A DNA stretch of 64,000 nucleotides from the NCBI RefSeq assembly GCF_001269655.1, contig NZ_LHVE01000007.1, positions 558,001 through 622,000 on the forward strand, given 5' to 3'. Of the stretch, positions 15,422 to 24,519 are shown piece after piece (the stretch's first letter is position 1; every line of letters starts with the position of its first letter). The notes beneath the pieces are model-generated. The model searched no databases, was not told the origin of the DNA, and was given only the letters and a program-made list of their open reading frames with translations. Both the position numbers and the translations under genes were made by a program. The stretch is from Pseudomonas thivervalensis. Its GTDB lineage: Bacteria; Pseudomonadota; Gammaproteobacteria; Pseudomonadales; Pseudomonadaceae.

Positions 15422-15853
15422 ATGCAAATGAGAGCACTGAGCAATAACGACCTGGACCCGTTGCGCGATGCGCTCACCCTGGCCGGGCTACCCGTGGACG
15501 ACCTGACGTATCCCGGTCGACAGTTCTTCAGCTTCAGCCACCAAGGTGTTGACGTGGCGTTTGGTGGCATCGAGGGGGAGGGCGCCGAGCGGTTGCTGCG
15601 CTCGCTGGTTGTCCTTGAGGGGCAGCGGGGCAAGGGGGCTGGCGCGGCGGTGCTGGCCGCTATCGAAGCGTTTGCGAAACGCGAGGGCGCACAGCGGCTC
15701 CACCTGTTGACCGACAGCGCCGCCGCGTTTTTTACCGGCCAGGGCTATCAGCTGGAGGATCGCTCGCTGGCGCCCGCTTCGATCAGCGCGACGGCCCAGT
15801 TCAAGACCTTGTGCCCGGCTTCGGCGACGTACCTGAGCAAGCGCCTCGTCTAG
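15422..15853 (+). CDS. GNAT acetyltransferase, ArsN2-like
   Basis: A 143-residue GNAT-fold protein. The acetyl-CoA site reads LVVLEGQRGKGAGAAVLAA (the Q/RxxGxG/A motif), and the C-terminal strand AAAFFTGQGYQLEDR is typical. The N-terminus RALSNNDLDPLRDALTLAGLPVDDL matches what I know of the ArsN2 group, which is often linked to arsenic resistance operons, but no ars genes are nearby. The ATG at 15422 follows GAGGAAGC. Its stop overlaps the stop of the convergent chrA gene by four bases (CTAG), leaving no room for a terminator. Confidence 0.7.
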   Translation: MQMRALSNNDLDPLRDALTLAGLPVDDLTYPGRQFFSFSHQGVDVAFGGIEGEGAERLLRSLVVLEGQRGKGAGAAVLAAIEAFAKREGAQRLHLLTDSAAAFFTGQGYQLEDRSLAPASISATAQFKTLCPASATYLSKRLV

Positions 15854-17208
15854 CGCAGCAAATGCACCGCTAGTCCGGCCAAGCCGCACGCCAGCAACAC
15901 CTGGATCACTCCGCGCTTGTAGCGAAACAGCGCAATGGCCGCGGCGATTGCGATGATTGCCGACGGCCAGTCCAGGGCACCTGCAAAACCGTTGGGCCAA
16001 AGCACGTGGTAACCGAAGAAGCACGCCAGGTTGAGGATCACTCCGACCACCGCGGCGGTAATCGCAGTCAGCGGCGCGGTGAATTTCAACGCGTTGTGGG
16101 TCGATTCCACCAGCGGGCCGCCGGCCAGGATGAACAGGAACGAGGGCAGGAACGTGAACCAGGTCACCAGCGTGGCCGCGACCGCCCCGGCGAGAAAGGC
16201 CTGTTCGGGGCCGAACACCTGCATCACGTAGCCGCCAACGAAACCGACGAAGGCCACGACCATGATCAATGGTCCGGGTGTGGTTTCGCCCAAGGCCAGG
16301 CCGTCGATCATCTGTGTCGGCGTCAGCCAGCCGAAGTGTCCGACGGCGCCCTGGTACACGTAGGGCAAGACCGCATAGGCGCCGCCGAAGGTCAGCAGTG
16401 CGGCCTTGGTAAAGAACCAGGCCATTTGCGTCAACGTGCCGTGCCAGCCGAACAGGGCGGTCAGCAGGCCCATGGGCACGACCCACAACAGGGCACCGAC
16501 GACTGCCAGGCGGGCCAACCTGGCAGCGCTGAACCGGGCGTGGTCCGGGGTCGGCGTGTCGTCGTCGATCAAGGCGGGGCCGAAGGATTTATGTTGCGTA
16601 GCGTGACCGCCCAGGCTGAATTTTTCCGGTGCCCAGCGCCCGCCGAAGTAACCGACGGCAGCCGCACCCAGCACGATCAGTGGGAAGGGGAGGTCAAAGG
16701 CGAAGATCGCGGTGAACGATGCCGCCGCGATCGCCCATAGCCAATTATTCTTGAGTGCGCGGGAGCCGATCCGGTGGGCGGCATGCACGACGATGGCCGT
16801 CACGGCCGGCTTGATGCCATAGAAAATGCCTGCCACTACCGGCACTTCGCCAAAGGCGATGTACAGCCACGACAGCGCGATGAGAATGAACAGCGAAGGC
16901 AGCACGAACAATGCCCCGGCGATCACCCCACCCCAGCTCCGGTGCATCAGCCAGCCCAGGTAGGTCGCCAGTTGCTGGGCCTCGGGCCCTGGCAGCAACA
17001 TGCAGTAATTGAGGGCATGCAGGAAGCGCCGCTCGGAAATCCAGCGCCGACGTTCCACCAGTTCCTGATGCATGATCGAGATCTGCCCGGCGGGGCCGCC
17101 GAAACTGATGAAGCCCAGTTTGAGCCAGAACCAGAAAGCTTCGCGCAGGCTGACGGCGCCGGGTCGGGTCAGGGGTTGTTCGTCATCGGTTCGGGGCGGT
17201 TTGCTCAT
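15850..17208 (-). CDS. chrA: Chromate transporter ChrA (long-chain, two CHR domains)
   Basis: A 452-residue inner-membrane protein with two homologous CHR domains, the long-chain ChrA form. The first domain shows GGPAGQISIMHQELV and LLPGPEAQQLATYLGW; the second shows TFGGAYAVLPYVYQGAV and TTPGPLIMVVAFVGF. ChrA exports chromate, probably driven by the proton gradient. The ATG at 17208 is preferred; the frame remains open further up, but that sequence overlaps the RNase T2 promoter and start. A hydrophilic linker near residues 215-245 separates the halves. No chrB regulator is adjacent. Confidence 0.9.
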   Translation of the reverse strand: MSKPPRTDDEQPLTRPGAVSLREAFWFWLKLGFISFGGPAGQISIMHQELVERRRWISERRFLHALNYCMLLPGPEAQQLATYLGWLMHRSWGGVIAGALFVLPSLFILIALSWLYIAFGEVPVVAGIFYGIKPAVTAIVVHAAHRIGSRALKNNWLWAIAAASFTAIFAFDLPFPLIVLGAAAVGYFGGRWAPEKFSLGGHATQHKSFGPALIDDDTPTPDHARFSAARLARLAVVGALLWVVPMGLLTALFGWHGTLTQMAWFFTKAALLTFGGAYAVLPYVYQGAVGHFGWLTPTQMIDGLALGETTPGPLIMVVAFVGFVGGYVMQVFGPEQAFLAGAVAATLVTWFTFLPSFLFILAGGPLVESTHNALKFTAPLTAITAAVVGVILNLACFFGYHVLWPNGFAGALDWPSAIIAIAAAIALFRYKRGVIQVLLACGLAGLAVHLLR

Positions 17209-17386
17209 GGGCGACGGGGCACTTAAAAGTCGAAGGCGATCTACGTTATGGGGCGTTACGCAATTTAGATAGCCCCAGGCGAGGTTTGCTTGTAAAAAAC
17301 AGCCCTTCAAAGGATTGAAACACACGACTGAAACAATCATCGCCGGATCATCCTGCTTTCGCACAATCGTCCCAAGGAGTGGGTCA

Positions 17387-18046
17387 ATGAAACAACGTCT
17401 TGCCATAGCCGTACTGATCGTACTGACACTGGGCTCCATGGCCGCAGTCAATGCCCGCGAGTCCGGCAATGCACGGGCGCAACCCGTGGCCGGGCTGTTC
17501 GATTACTACCTGTTGGCGCTGTCCTGGTCGCCGACGTTCTGCCTGACTCACCAGAACGATGCGCAGTGTTCCGGCAAAGGCTACGGCTTTGTGCTCCACG
17601 GTCTCTGGCCGCAATACACCAAAGGCGGCTGGCCGCAATTCTGTGCGCCCCAGGTGCCGTTGAACGCCGCCGAGCAGGAGAAAGGCCTGACGCTGTTTCC
17701 AACCCGCAAGTTGATGGCGCATGAATGGTCCAAGCACGGTACGTGCAGTGGCCTGGGTGCCACGGGTTACCTGGAGGTTGCCGACAAAGCCCTGGGGGCG
17801 GTGAAAATCCCGCCGCAGTTGCAACCGTTCAACGCCTCGTACTATTTCGAGGCTGATGAAATCGTCCGACTGTTCCGCCAAAGCAATCCCGGCATTGCGC
17901 CTGACGGCATTGCGGTGATTTGCAGTGGGCCGCAGTTGTCGGAGGTGCGGGTGTGCATGGGCAAGGACCTGGCGTTCGCTTCTTGCGGCAAGGGCGTCAG
18001 GACACAATGCCGGGCCGGGGAGATCCGGGTGCCGCCAGTACGGTGA
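17387..18046 (+). CDS. Ribonuclease T2-family enzyme, secreted
   Basis: A 219-residue protein with an N-terminal signal peptide (MKQRLAIAVLIVLTLGSMAAVNA). Both catalytic segments are complete: CAS I FVLHGLWP (residues 68-75, His71) and CAS II HEWSKHGTC (112-120, with Glu113, Lys116 and His117). The enzyme cuts RNA without base specificity, through a 2',3'-cyclic phosphate, in the periplasm, like E. coli RNase I. At least six cysteines suggest disulfides. It starts at ATG 17387 with AAGGAG upstream and is divergent from chrA. Confidence 0.92.
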   Translation: MKQRLAIAVLIVLTLGSMAAVNARESGNARAQPVAGLFDYYLLALSWSPTFCLTHQNDAQCSGKGYGFVLHGLWPQYTKGGWPQFCAPQVPLNAAEQEKGLTLFPTRKLMAHEWSKHGTCSGLGATGYLEVADKALGAVKIPPQLQPFNASYYFEADEIVRLFRQSNPGIAPDGIAVICSGPQLSEVRVCMGKDLAFASCGKGVRTQCRAGEIRVPPVR

Positions 18047-18196
18047 GTACCACGGAAATTTCTTCGTTCTGAGGCGGGCATTTTTGGGAGCGCCGGGGGT
18101 GGGTTTTTGGATCCATTCCAGCCACCCATCGGCTCCGCTGCACGGGCAAATTGCCGCCTCACAAGCGGTAGGCTAAGCTCACGAATATTGGGGGTT

Positions 18197-19810
18197 ATGA
18201 GCGAATTCGCTCATGTTTTGCCCTCTTCAGGAAGTCGCTTGCCAATCTCCATCTACGATCCTTTCCATACCCCCGGTGGTGCCCTGAAACGCCTCCCGTT
18301 GCTCAAGGCTGCGGTCACGTTTATCGCGGCGGTGTGCCTGTGCCTGTGCGGTTTGCTTTACCTGCAGTTGGAACAGTCCCGCCGTCACGACGTGGAGTCG
18401 GCCCGCATCGCCTCGGCCACTCTTACTCGGGCCATGGCCCAGCAGGCTCAGGACACCTTCCTCCAGGCCGATCTGGTCCTGGCCAGTCTGATCGATTGGA
18501 TCCAAATTGACGGCTTCGGCCCTGCGGTACAGCCACGTTTGCAGCAAACCTTTGCCCGGCGGGTGCAATCGCTTGAGCAACTGCATGGCCTGTTTCTGTT
18601 CGACAAGCACGGTCATTGGGTGGTGACCTCCTTTGAAAACCTGCACAGGGGAGCAGGGGTGGCGGATCGAGAGTATTTCGTTTTCCATCAGCAGAATGCC
18701 TCCCTGATCGCCCACATCGGTCCAGCGATCCGCAGCCGGCAAAACGGCGAATGGATCATCCCCGTTTCCCGCCGTTTGAACGATCAGGATGGCAACTTCC
18801 AAGGCGTGTTGATGGCCGGCATCAAAATGTCGTACTTCGAACGGTTCTTCAAAAGCTTCAGCCTGGATGAGCAAGGCGAGATGGCCCTGGCTTTGTCTGA
18901 CGGGACACTCTTGGCCCGTCGCCCCTTCGATGAGGGACGGATTGGTCACCCGCTGGCCCAAGAGAATATTTACAACCATGCCCTGGCCGGCGGGATGTCT
19001 GGCGATGCACTTATCCGTTCGGCCATCGACGGCGTCGTCAGGCTCTATGGGCATCAACATCTACAGGCTTATCCGCTGGTGGTCACCGCCGCGATGTCCG
19101 AAGAGTCGATTCTCGCGGGCTGGCATGACCGGGCTTTCCAATCCAGCCTCATCGTGGGCTTGGTGGTCCTGGGCATTTGCTTGTTCGGCTGGGTATTCGT
19201 GCGCCAGGTACGTAACAGCGAAAAGATCGAAGCGGATTTGCGCAAGGCCCAGGAAGCGTTGGCGCTGATTGCCACCCACGACAGCCTCACCGGGCTGGCG
19301 AACCGGCGGTTGTTCGAGCGGGCCCTGGATATCGAGTTCGGCCGGGGTGCCCGTCAGCGCAGCCCGCTGAGCCTGATCATGCTCGACATCGATTTTTTCA
19401 AGCACTACAACGACGCCTATGGGCACGTGGCCGGGGATCATTGCCTGGCGGAAGTGGCCAAGGTGCTCAAGAGCTGTTGCCATCGCAAGGCCGATCTGGC
19501 GGTGCGTTATGGCGGCGAAGAGTTTGCAGTACTGCTGCCCGATACCAATCTTGCGGGGGCCATGGCGTTGGCCGAGCAGATCCGCCGCAGCGTCATCGAC
19601 AAGCACATCACCCATTCCGGCTCCCCGACCGGTTACCTCACGGTGAGCCTGGGCTGCTATGCCTTTGTACCCAGCAGCCTGGACAGCATCGAAGTCTTCA
19701 TCCAGCGCGCCGATGCCGCGCTTTACCAGGCCAAGCACGGCGGCCGCAACCGGGTGGCGGTGTTATCGACCGAAGGCGGGCTCGATACGCTGGCACGCTC
19801 GGATCGTTGA
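18197..19810 (+). CDS. Membrane diguanylate cyclase with extracytoplasmic sensor domain
   Basis: A 537-residue protein. A first membrane helix lies at about residues 35-56, a periplasmic PDC/dCACHE-like sensor to about 330, a second helix (SSLIVGLVVLGICLFGWVFV), and a C-terminal GGDEF domain. The active-site loop is GGEEF (439-443), a functional variant, and RKAD at 430-433 is a complete inhibitory I-site five residues before it. It should make c-di-GMP and be product-inhibited. The ATG at 18197 is the most likely start. A GGDEF-EAL gene follows 204 bases later on the same strand. The sensed ligand is unknown. Confidence 0.88.
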   Translation: MSEFAHVLPSSGSRLPISIYDPFHTPGGALKRLPLLKAAVTFIAAVCLCLCGLLYLQLEQSRRHDVESARIASATLTRAMAQQAQDTFLQADLVLASLIDWIQIDGFGPAVQPRLQQTFARRVQSLEQLHGLFLFDKHGHWVVTSFENLHRGAGVADREYFVFHQQNASLIAHIGPAIRSRQNGEWIIPVSRRLNDQDGNFQGVLMAGIKMSYFERFFKSFSLDEQGEMALALSDGTLLARRPFDEGRIGHPLAQENIYNHALAGGMSGDALIRSAIDGVVRLYGHQHLQAYPLVVTAAMSEESILAGWHDRAFQSSLIVGLVVLGICLFGWVFVRQVRNSEKIEADLRKAQEALALIATHDSLTGLANRRLFERALDIEFGRGARQRSPLSLIMLDIDFFKHYNDAYGHVAGDHCLAEVAKVLKSCCHRKADLAVRYGGEEFAVLLPDTNLAGAMALAEQIRRSVIDKHITHSGSPTGYLTVSLGCYAFVPSSLDSIEVFIQRADAALYQAKHGGRNRVAVLSTEGGLDTLARSDR

Positions 19811-20014
19811 GATTGGTTGGAATCATCGGCCATGGGGCACGGTCAACTCTTCAAGCATCGCGCTGGTGACCCTCAAGAAGTGTGTAGGCTCTTTCGCAAA
19901 AAAACGTGGGCTCGCCAACTGATCGAACAGTGGCTGCTAAGGTTAGGAGCGACTGGCCCCGGTCCTCATTCCTCCAGGTATCGAGGCCAGCGTTGACAGG
20001 ATAGGAGCAGGTCA

Positions 20015-22591
20015 ATGGATTCCACTGCCGATACCCCTTCAGGCACCGCGCGTCACACGCCGATTACCCGTCGCCTGGTCGTGGCCGTCGCGGGGCTGTT
20101 TGTCCTGGGCGTCCTGGTGGCGATCGCCGCGCTGTTGAACATTGCACAAAAGCTCGACGCGGAGGACGTGCGCAAGACGCACTTCTATATCGAGCGCGCC
20201 CTCGAGAATCGCATCACCGCTTCGAAAAACTACATCGCCAGCTATGCCTATTGGACCACGGCCTACGACCACCTCAACGGTGAAGTCGATGTGCAATGGG
20301 CCTACGCCGAACAGAACATGGGCAAGACCCTGTTCACCAATGACGAATACGAAGGGGTGTTTGTCATTGATCGGCAACGCACCAAATATGCCGTGGTGCG
20401 CGGGCGCAATGTCCAGGATGATGCCTCGGTTTATATGGACACACCGCTGCCAGCGCTGGTGGACCAGCTCCAGACACAGCCCGACCTGACGATGTCGACG
20501 ATTCGCTACACGCTGTTCGAGGGCTGGCCGGCCGTTGTCACCGCGTCGGTGATTCTGCCCAATGACGAACGACCCCAGGTCGAGGCCAAAGGCACTTCGG
20601 TGCTGCTGTTCGTTGACCAACTGACGCCGGTCAAACTGCGCAAAATGGGCAAGAGTTATGGCCTCACCGATTTGAATCTCAAGAAAGACACCGAACTCGA
20701 GCCCGGCCAGCCAGCTGTGCCGCTGGACAGTACCGGCTATAGCCTGGTGTCCCGGTTGGAGCGACCGGGCCAGCACCTGCTCTGGTCACTGGTGCCGCCG
20801 CTGGGTGGCGCGTTGCTGATCCTGGCACTGCTCACCGCTTACTTCTTTCGCTATGCAATGCGCACGGCACGGCATGTGGATGCCAGTTATGACAGCCTCG
20901 AAAAATCTGCACATGCCCTTGAGGCCAGCGAAGAGCGCTTCCGGGCCGTGGCCGAGGCGGCCTCCGACTGGATCTGGGAAATCGATGGGCAGCAGCGCAT
21001 CACTTATCTGTCTGGGCGTTTCAATACGGTCACTGGATTTTCCGACCAGCAATGGCTGGGGCAGGATATCGAGCAACTGCTGTATTGCGACACCACGCCG
21101 ATTGCCCTCTGGTTAGGCAAGCTGACGGAAGAACAGAACGCCAGCAACTTACGCTGTTCCTACCGCGATCATTCCGGGCAATTGCGCTTCTGTCGGGTGT
21201 CGGCGCGCCCGATCTACACCAAGGGCGAAGTGGTGGGGTACCGCGGTACCGCCAGTGACATCACCGATGAAGTGGCGGCTCACGCCCAGGTCCAGCATCT
21301 GTCGATGCACGATGCGCTGACCGGCCTGCCGAACCGCAACAAGCTGGCGCGGTACCTGGATGATGCGTTGGTGGCCAAGGAGCATGCCGCACCCCTGACG
21401 TTGCTGATGGTGGACTTGGACAATTTCAAGCCGATCAACGATTCCCTCGGCCACCCGGCAGGCGACGCGGTGTTGCTGGAAGTGGCTCAGCGGCTGCGCG
21501 ACAGCACCCGCGAGCAAGACCTGGTGGCGAGGCTGGGGGGCGACGAGTTCGTGGTGGTGCTCAACGGCATGGAACACACCACGGAGATCGATCGATTCTG
21601 TGAGCGGTTGATCGACAGCCTGCAGCAACCGATTCTCTACGAAACCCATTCGTTGCACATTGGCGCCAGCATTGGCATCGCCGTGAGCCGGCGCCAGGGT
21701 TATGTGCCCGGTGAGTTGATCCGCTGTGCCGACATTGCCTTGTACCAGGCCAAGTCCGAAGGCAAGAAAACCTGGTGTTATTTCGCTTCGCAAATGAACG
21801 ATCAGATCCAGCATCGTCGCCAACTGGAAAGCGACCTGCGCCAGGCCGTGAAGAAAAACGAATTCGTCCTGCATTTCCAGCCGCGCTACACCGTCGATGG
21901 TCGGGAGATCGTGGCGGTCGAGGCCTTGGTTCGCTGGCAGCATCCGACCCAAGGCTTGTTGGGCCCTGATGCCTTTATTCCCTTGGCCGAGCAAACCGAC
22001 CTGATTGTCCCGCTTTCTCGTTGGGTATTGCGTGAGGCCTGCGAAACCGCGCTGACCTGGCCGGGGGAACTGATGGTTTCGGTCAACCTGTCGCCGGCGC
22101 AGTTCGAGCGCAGCGACGTGGTGGAAGATGTGCGACAGGTGTTGATCGAAACCCGTTTTCCGGCGAGTCGGCTGGAACTCGAGATCACCGAAAACGTGAT
22201 GCTCAACGACGTCGATGGCGCCCTTCAGGTCATGAACGCCTTGAAGGAACTGGGCGTGCGCTTGAACATGGACGACTTCGGTACCGGTTATTCGTCCCTG
22301 GGTTACCTGCGCACCTATCCGTTCGATGGCATCAAGATCGACAAGCGCTTCATCGCCTCCATGAGCAACAGCAGCAACGACCGCGCCGTGGTGCAGGCAA
22401 TCATCAACCTGGGCAAGGCCATGGGGCTGACGGTCACCGCCGAAGGAGTGGAAACCCTGGCCCAGCTCGGTTCATTGGGCTCGGATCAATGCCATGAAGT
22501 ACAGGGTTATTTCCTCAGCCGTCCGATCGACAAACAAGCCTTTGCGCAATTGCTGGAAAACGGCCGGCCCCTAACTAAAACGGGCTCATGA
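20015..22591 (+). CDS. CHASE4-PAS-GGDEF-EAL c-di-GMP enzyme
   Basis: An 858-residue membrane protein. Helix one spans residues 20-42, then a periplasmic CHASE4-like domain (YAYWTTAYDHLNGEVD; YEGVFVIDRQ), helix two at about 257-282, a PAS domain (303-420), GGDEF (430-590) and EAL (605-850). The cyclase loop is intact (GGDEF, 508-512) and has an I-site, REQD (499-502). The phosphodiesterase domain has EAL at 636-638, NLSPAQFER, DDFGTGYSS and KIDKRF. Both activities may be present, though many such proteins act mainly as phosphodiesterases. It could oppose the neighbouring cyclase. Confidence 0.9.
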   Translation: MDSTADTPSGTARHTPITRRLVVAVAGLFVLGVLVAIAALLNIAQKLDAEDVRKTHFYIERALENRITASKNYIASYAYWTTAYDHLNGEVDVQWAYAEQNMGKTLFTNDEYEGVFVIDRQRTKYAVVRGRNVQDDASVYMDTPLPALVDQLQTQPDLTMSTIRYTLFEGWPAVVTASVILPNDERPQVEAKGTSVLLFVDQLTPVKLRKMGKSYGLTDLNLKKDTELEPGQPAVPLDSTGYSLVSRLERPGQHLLWSLVPPLGGALLILALLTAYFFRYAMRTARHVDASYDSLEKSAHALEASEERFRAVAEAASDWIWEIDGQQRITYLSGRFNTVTGFSDQQWLGQDIEQLLYCDTTPIALWLGKLTEEQNASNLRCSYRDHSGQLRFCRVSARPIYTKGEVVGYRGTASDITDEVAAHAQVQHLSMHDALTGLPNRNKLARYLDDALVAKEHAAPLTLLMVDLDNFKPINDSLGHPAGDAVLLEVAQRLRDSTREQDLVARLGGDEFVVVLNGMEHTTEIDRFCERLIDSLQQPILYETHSLHIGASIGIAVSRRQGYVPGELIRCADIALYQAKSEGKKTWCYFASQMNDQIQHRRQLESDLRQAVKKNEFVLHFQPRYTVDGREIVAVEALVRWQHPTQGLLGPDAFIPLAEQTDLIVPLSRWVLREACETALTWPGELMVSVNLSPAQFERSDVVEDVRQVLIETRFPASRLELEITENVMLNDVDGALQVMNALKELGVRLNMDDFGTGYSSLGYLRTYPFDGIKIDKRFIASMSNSSNDRAVVQAIINLGKAMGLTVTAEGVETLAQLGSLGSDQCHEVQGYFLSRPIDKQAFAQLLENGRPLTKTGS

Positions 22592-22660
22592 AGATCGTTG
22601 CAACCACCGCGTCTGGTTGACGGTCACAGCCAGTAACGTGGCATTTCGAGTACCGGCCCT

Positions 22661-23455
22661 ATGAAAAACCTGCGGATTGCGACCTTCAACATCAATGGCA
22701 TCCGGGCCCGGCTGCCCAACCTGCTGGAATGGCTGGAGCGGGAGAAACCCGACATTGTCTGTTTGCAGGAACTCAAGGCCGCAGATAAGGACTTCCCGGC
22801 GGCGGAGTTGGAGTCGGTGGGGTATGGGGCGATCTGGCACGGGCAGGCATCGTGGAACGGTGTCGCGATCCTGGCCCGTGATGCGCAACCATTGGAGAGC
22901 CGTCGAGGCCTGCCGGGTGGGGATGACGACAGCCACAGTCGCTATCTGGAAGCAGCGGTGCACGGCGTGCTGGTGGGGTGTCTTTACCTGCCCAACGGCA
23001 ATCCGCAACCCGGTCCAAAATTCGACTACAAGCTGGCCTGGTTCGAACGCCTGATCGAATACGCCCAAGGGTTGCAGGCCAGTGATCATCCCGTGGTGCT
23101 GGCCGGTGACTACAATGTGGTGCCCACCGACGACGACATCTACAACCCGCGCTCCTGGCTCAAGGATGCGCTGTTGCAGCCCGAAAGCCGTGCCTGCTAC
23201 CAGCGCTTGCTGGACCAGGGCTGGACCGACTCGTTGCGCCACTTGTATCCAGACGAGCGGATCTACACCTTCTGGGATTATTTCCGCCAGCACTGGCAAA
23301 AGAACTCCGGACTGCGCATCGATCACCTGTTGCTCAACCCGGCCGCCAGCGCCTACCTGAGCGAGGCTGGCGTGGACGCCTGGGTCAGGAACCAGCCCCA
23401 CCCCAGCGACCATGCACCCACCTGGATCCGGCTGGCTTCGCGCAAACGGCGCTGA
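22661..23455 (+). CDS. xthA: Exodeoxyribonuclease III (AP endonuclease)
   Basis: A 264-residue enzyme of the ExoIII/EEP family that cuts DNA at abasic sites and degrades 3' ends in base excision repair. Visible active-site motifs are TFNINGIRAR, the metal-binding glutamate in LQELKAADKDFP, LYLPNG, AGDYNVVPTDDDIYNP, RIDHLLLN and the final SDHAP. The length and all motifs are complete. It starts at ATG 22661, about 70 bases after the GGDEF-EAL gene, so a shared transcript is possible. There is no sign of damage. Confidence 0.93.
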   Translation: MKNLRIATFNINGIRARLPNLLEWLEREKPDIVCLQELKAADKDFPAAELESVGYGAIWHGQASWNGVAILARDAQPLESRRGLPGGDDDSHSRYLEAAVHGVLVGCLYLPNGNPQPGPKFDYKLAWFERLIEYAQGLQASDHPVVLAGDYNVVPTDDDIYNPRSWLKDALLQPESRACYQRLLDQGWTDSLRHLYPDERIYTFWDYFRQHWQKNSGLRIDHLLLNPAASAYLSEAGVDAWVRNQPHPSDHAPTWIRLASRKRR

Positions 23456-23570
23456 CGGGGCAGGGGGCCCGGTCGATTGTTGTCTCTGTGAAGGGAATGC
23501 CTTATACCTGGCGCCATTAGCCGTGCGCTTGTTCTGAGCGCCGTGCCGAACCCGGAAAAGGACACCCCTC

Positions 23571-24395
23571 ATGAGTCACCCCCAACTGAGCGATACGGCC
23601 CGCTATCTGCGGCGCCTGGGTTTCGATGCACCACCGGCGCCGACCCTCGACACGCTGCGTCAGTTGCAATGGCGCCATACCGCTGAATTCCCTTTCGAAA
23701 CCCTCTCGACGTTGCTGCGTCAGCCCGTGCCCATCGACCTTGAATCGGTCGAGCGCAAGGTTTTCGAGGACGGGCGCGGCGGCTATTGCTATGAACTCAA
23801 CCAGTTGTTCCTGGTGCTGTTGCACACACTGGGTTTCGACGCCCGCGGCATCACCGGGCGCGTAGTGATGAACGCGCCTGAGGGCGCCTGGACTGCCCGG
23901 ACCCATCGGCTGAGCCTGGTGACGATCGACGGCGTGCGCTACATCACCGATGTCGGCTTTGGCGGCATGGTGCCCACCGCACCGCTGCTGCTGGACAGCC
24001 GTGATGTTCAGGTGACGCCCCATGAGCCGTACCGCATCGAGACCCATGCGGACGGTTACCTGCTGCGCGCCAACGTTGCCGACGAATGGCGACCGATGTA
24101 CCTGTTCGACCTGCAACGCCAGGAAGACATCGACTATACCGTCGGCAATTGGTACGTCTGCAACCACCCTGAGTCGCCGTTCATGGGCCGGTTAATGGTG
24201 GCCCGCACTGGTGATGGGCTGCGCAAGACCTTGAACGGCAACAGCTATGCCGTGCACCGGATAGGGCAGGAGAGCGAGCGGCGCGTGATCACCGATGCCG
24301 ATGAGCTGATCGATTTGCTGGAGCAGGAATTCAGCCTGCGCGTACCGCTGCGCGAGCTGTTGCGGCCTGCGATCGTGGGGTTGTTCCAGGAATAA
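23571..24395 (+). CDS. nat: Arylamine N-acetyltransferase
   Basis: A 274-residue acetyl-CoA-dependent enzyme that acetylates aromatic amines and hydrazines. The catalytic triad is visible: Cys73 in RGGYCYELN, His112 in RTHRLSL and Asp127 in TDVGFGG. Domain order (helical bundle, beta barrel, alpha-beta lid) and length fit the family. It is probably monocistronic, with its own ribosome site before ATG 23571. Natural substrates in Pseudomonas are not certain. Confidence 0.92.
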   Translation: MSHPQLSDTARYLRRLGFDAPPAPTLDTLRQLQWRHTAEFPFETLSTLLRQPVPIDLESVERKVFEDGRGGYCYELNQLFLVLLHTLGFDARGITGRVVMNAPEGAWTARTHRLSLVTIDGVRYITDVGFGGMVPTAPLLLDSRDVQVTPHEPYRIETHADGYLLRANVADEWRPMYLFDLQRQEDIDYTVGNWYVCNHPESPFMGRLMVARTGDGLRKTLNGNSYAVHRIGQESERRVITDADELIDLLEQEFSLRVPLRELLRPAIVGLFQE

Positions 24396-24438
24396 CTGAG
24401 TGGTTGACCGGGTATCTGTTCCAAATGTGCACGCAACA

Positions 24439-24452
24439 AGTTGTATACAACT
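24439..24452. promoter_or_regulatory. Palindrome, candidate GntR-type operator for the permease
   Basis: AGTTGTATACAACT is a perfect 14-base palindrome, 68 bases before the permease start. TTGTATACAA-type sites are common for GntR-family regulators. No GntR gene lies in this window, so the regulator would be encoded elsewhere. Confidence 0.5.
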
Positions 24453-24519
24453 CTATGGACATTTGTCCTAGATTTTGAATACAGTGTGCGCATAACAAAA
24501 AACAGGGAATCCCCGAACC

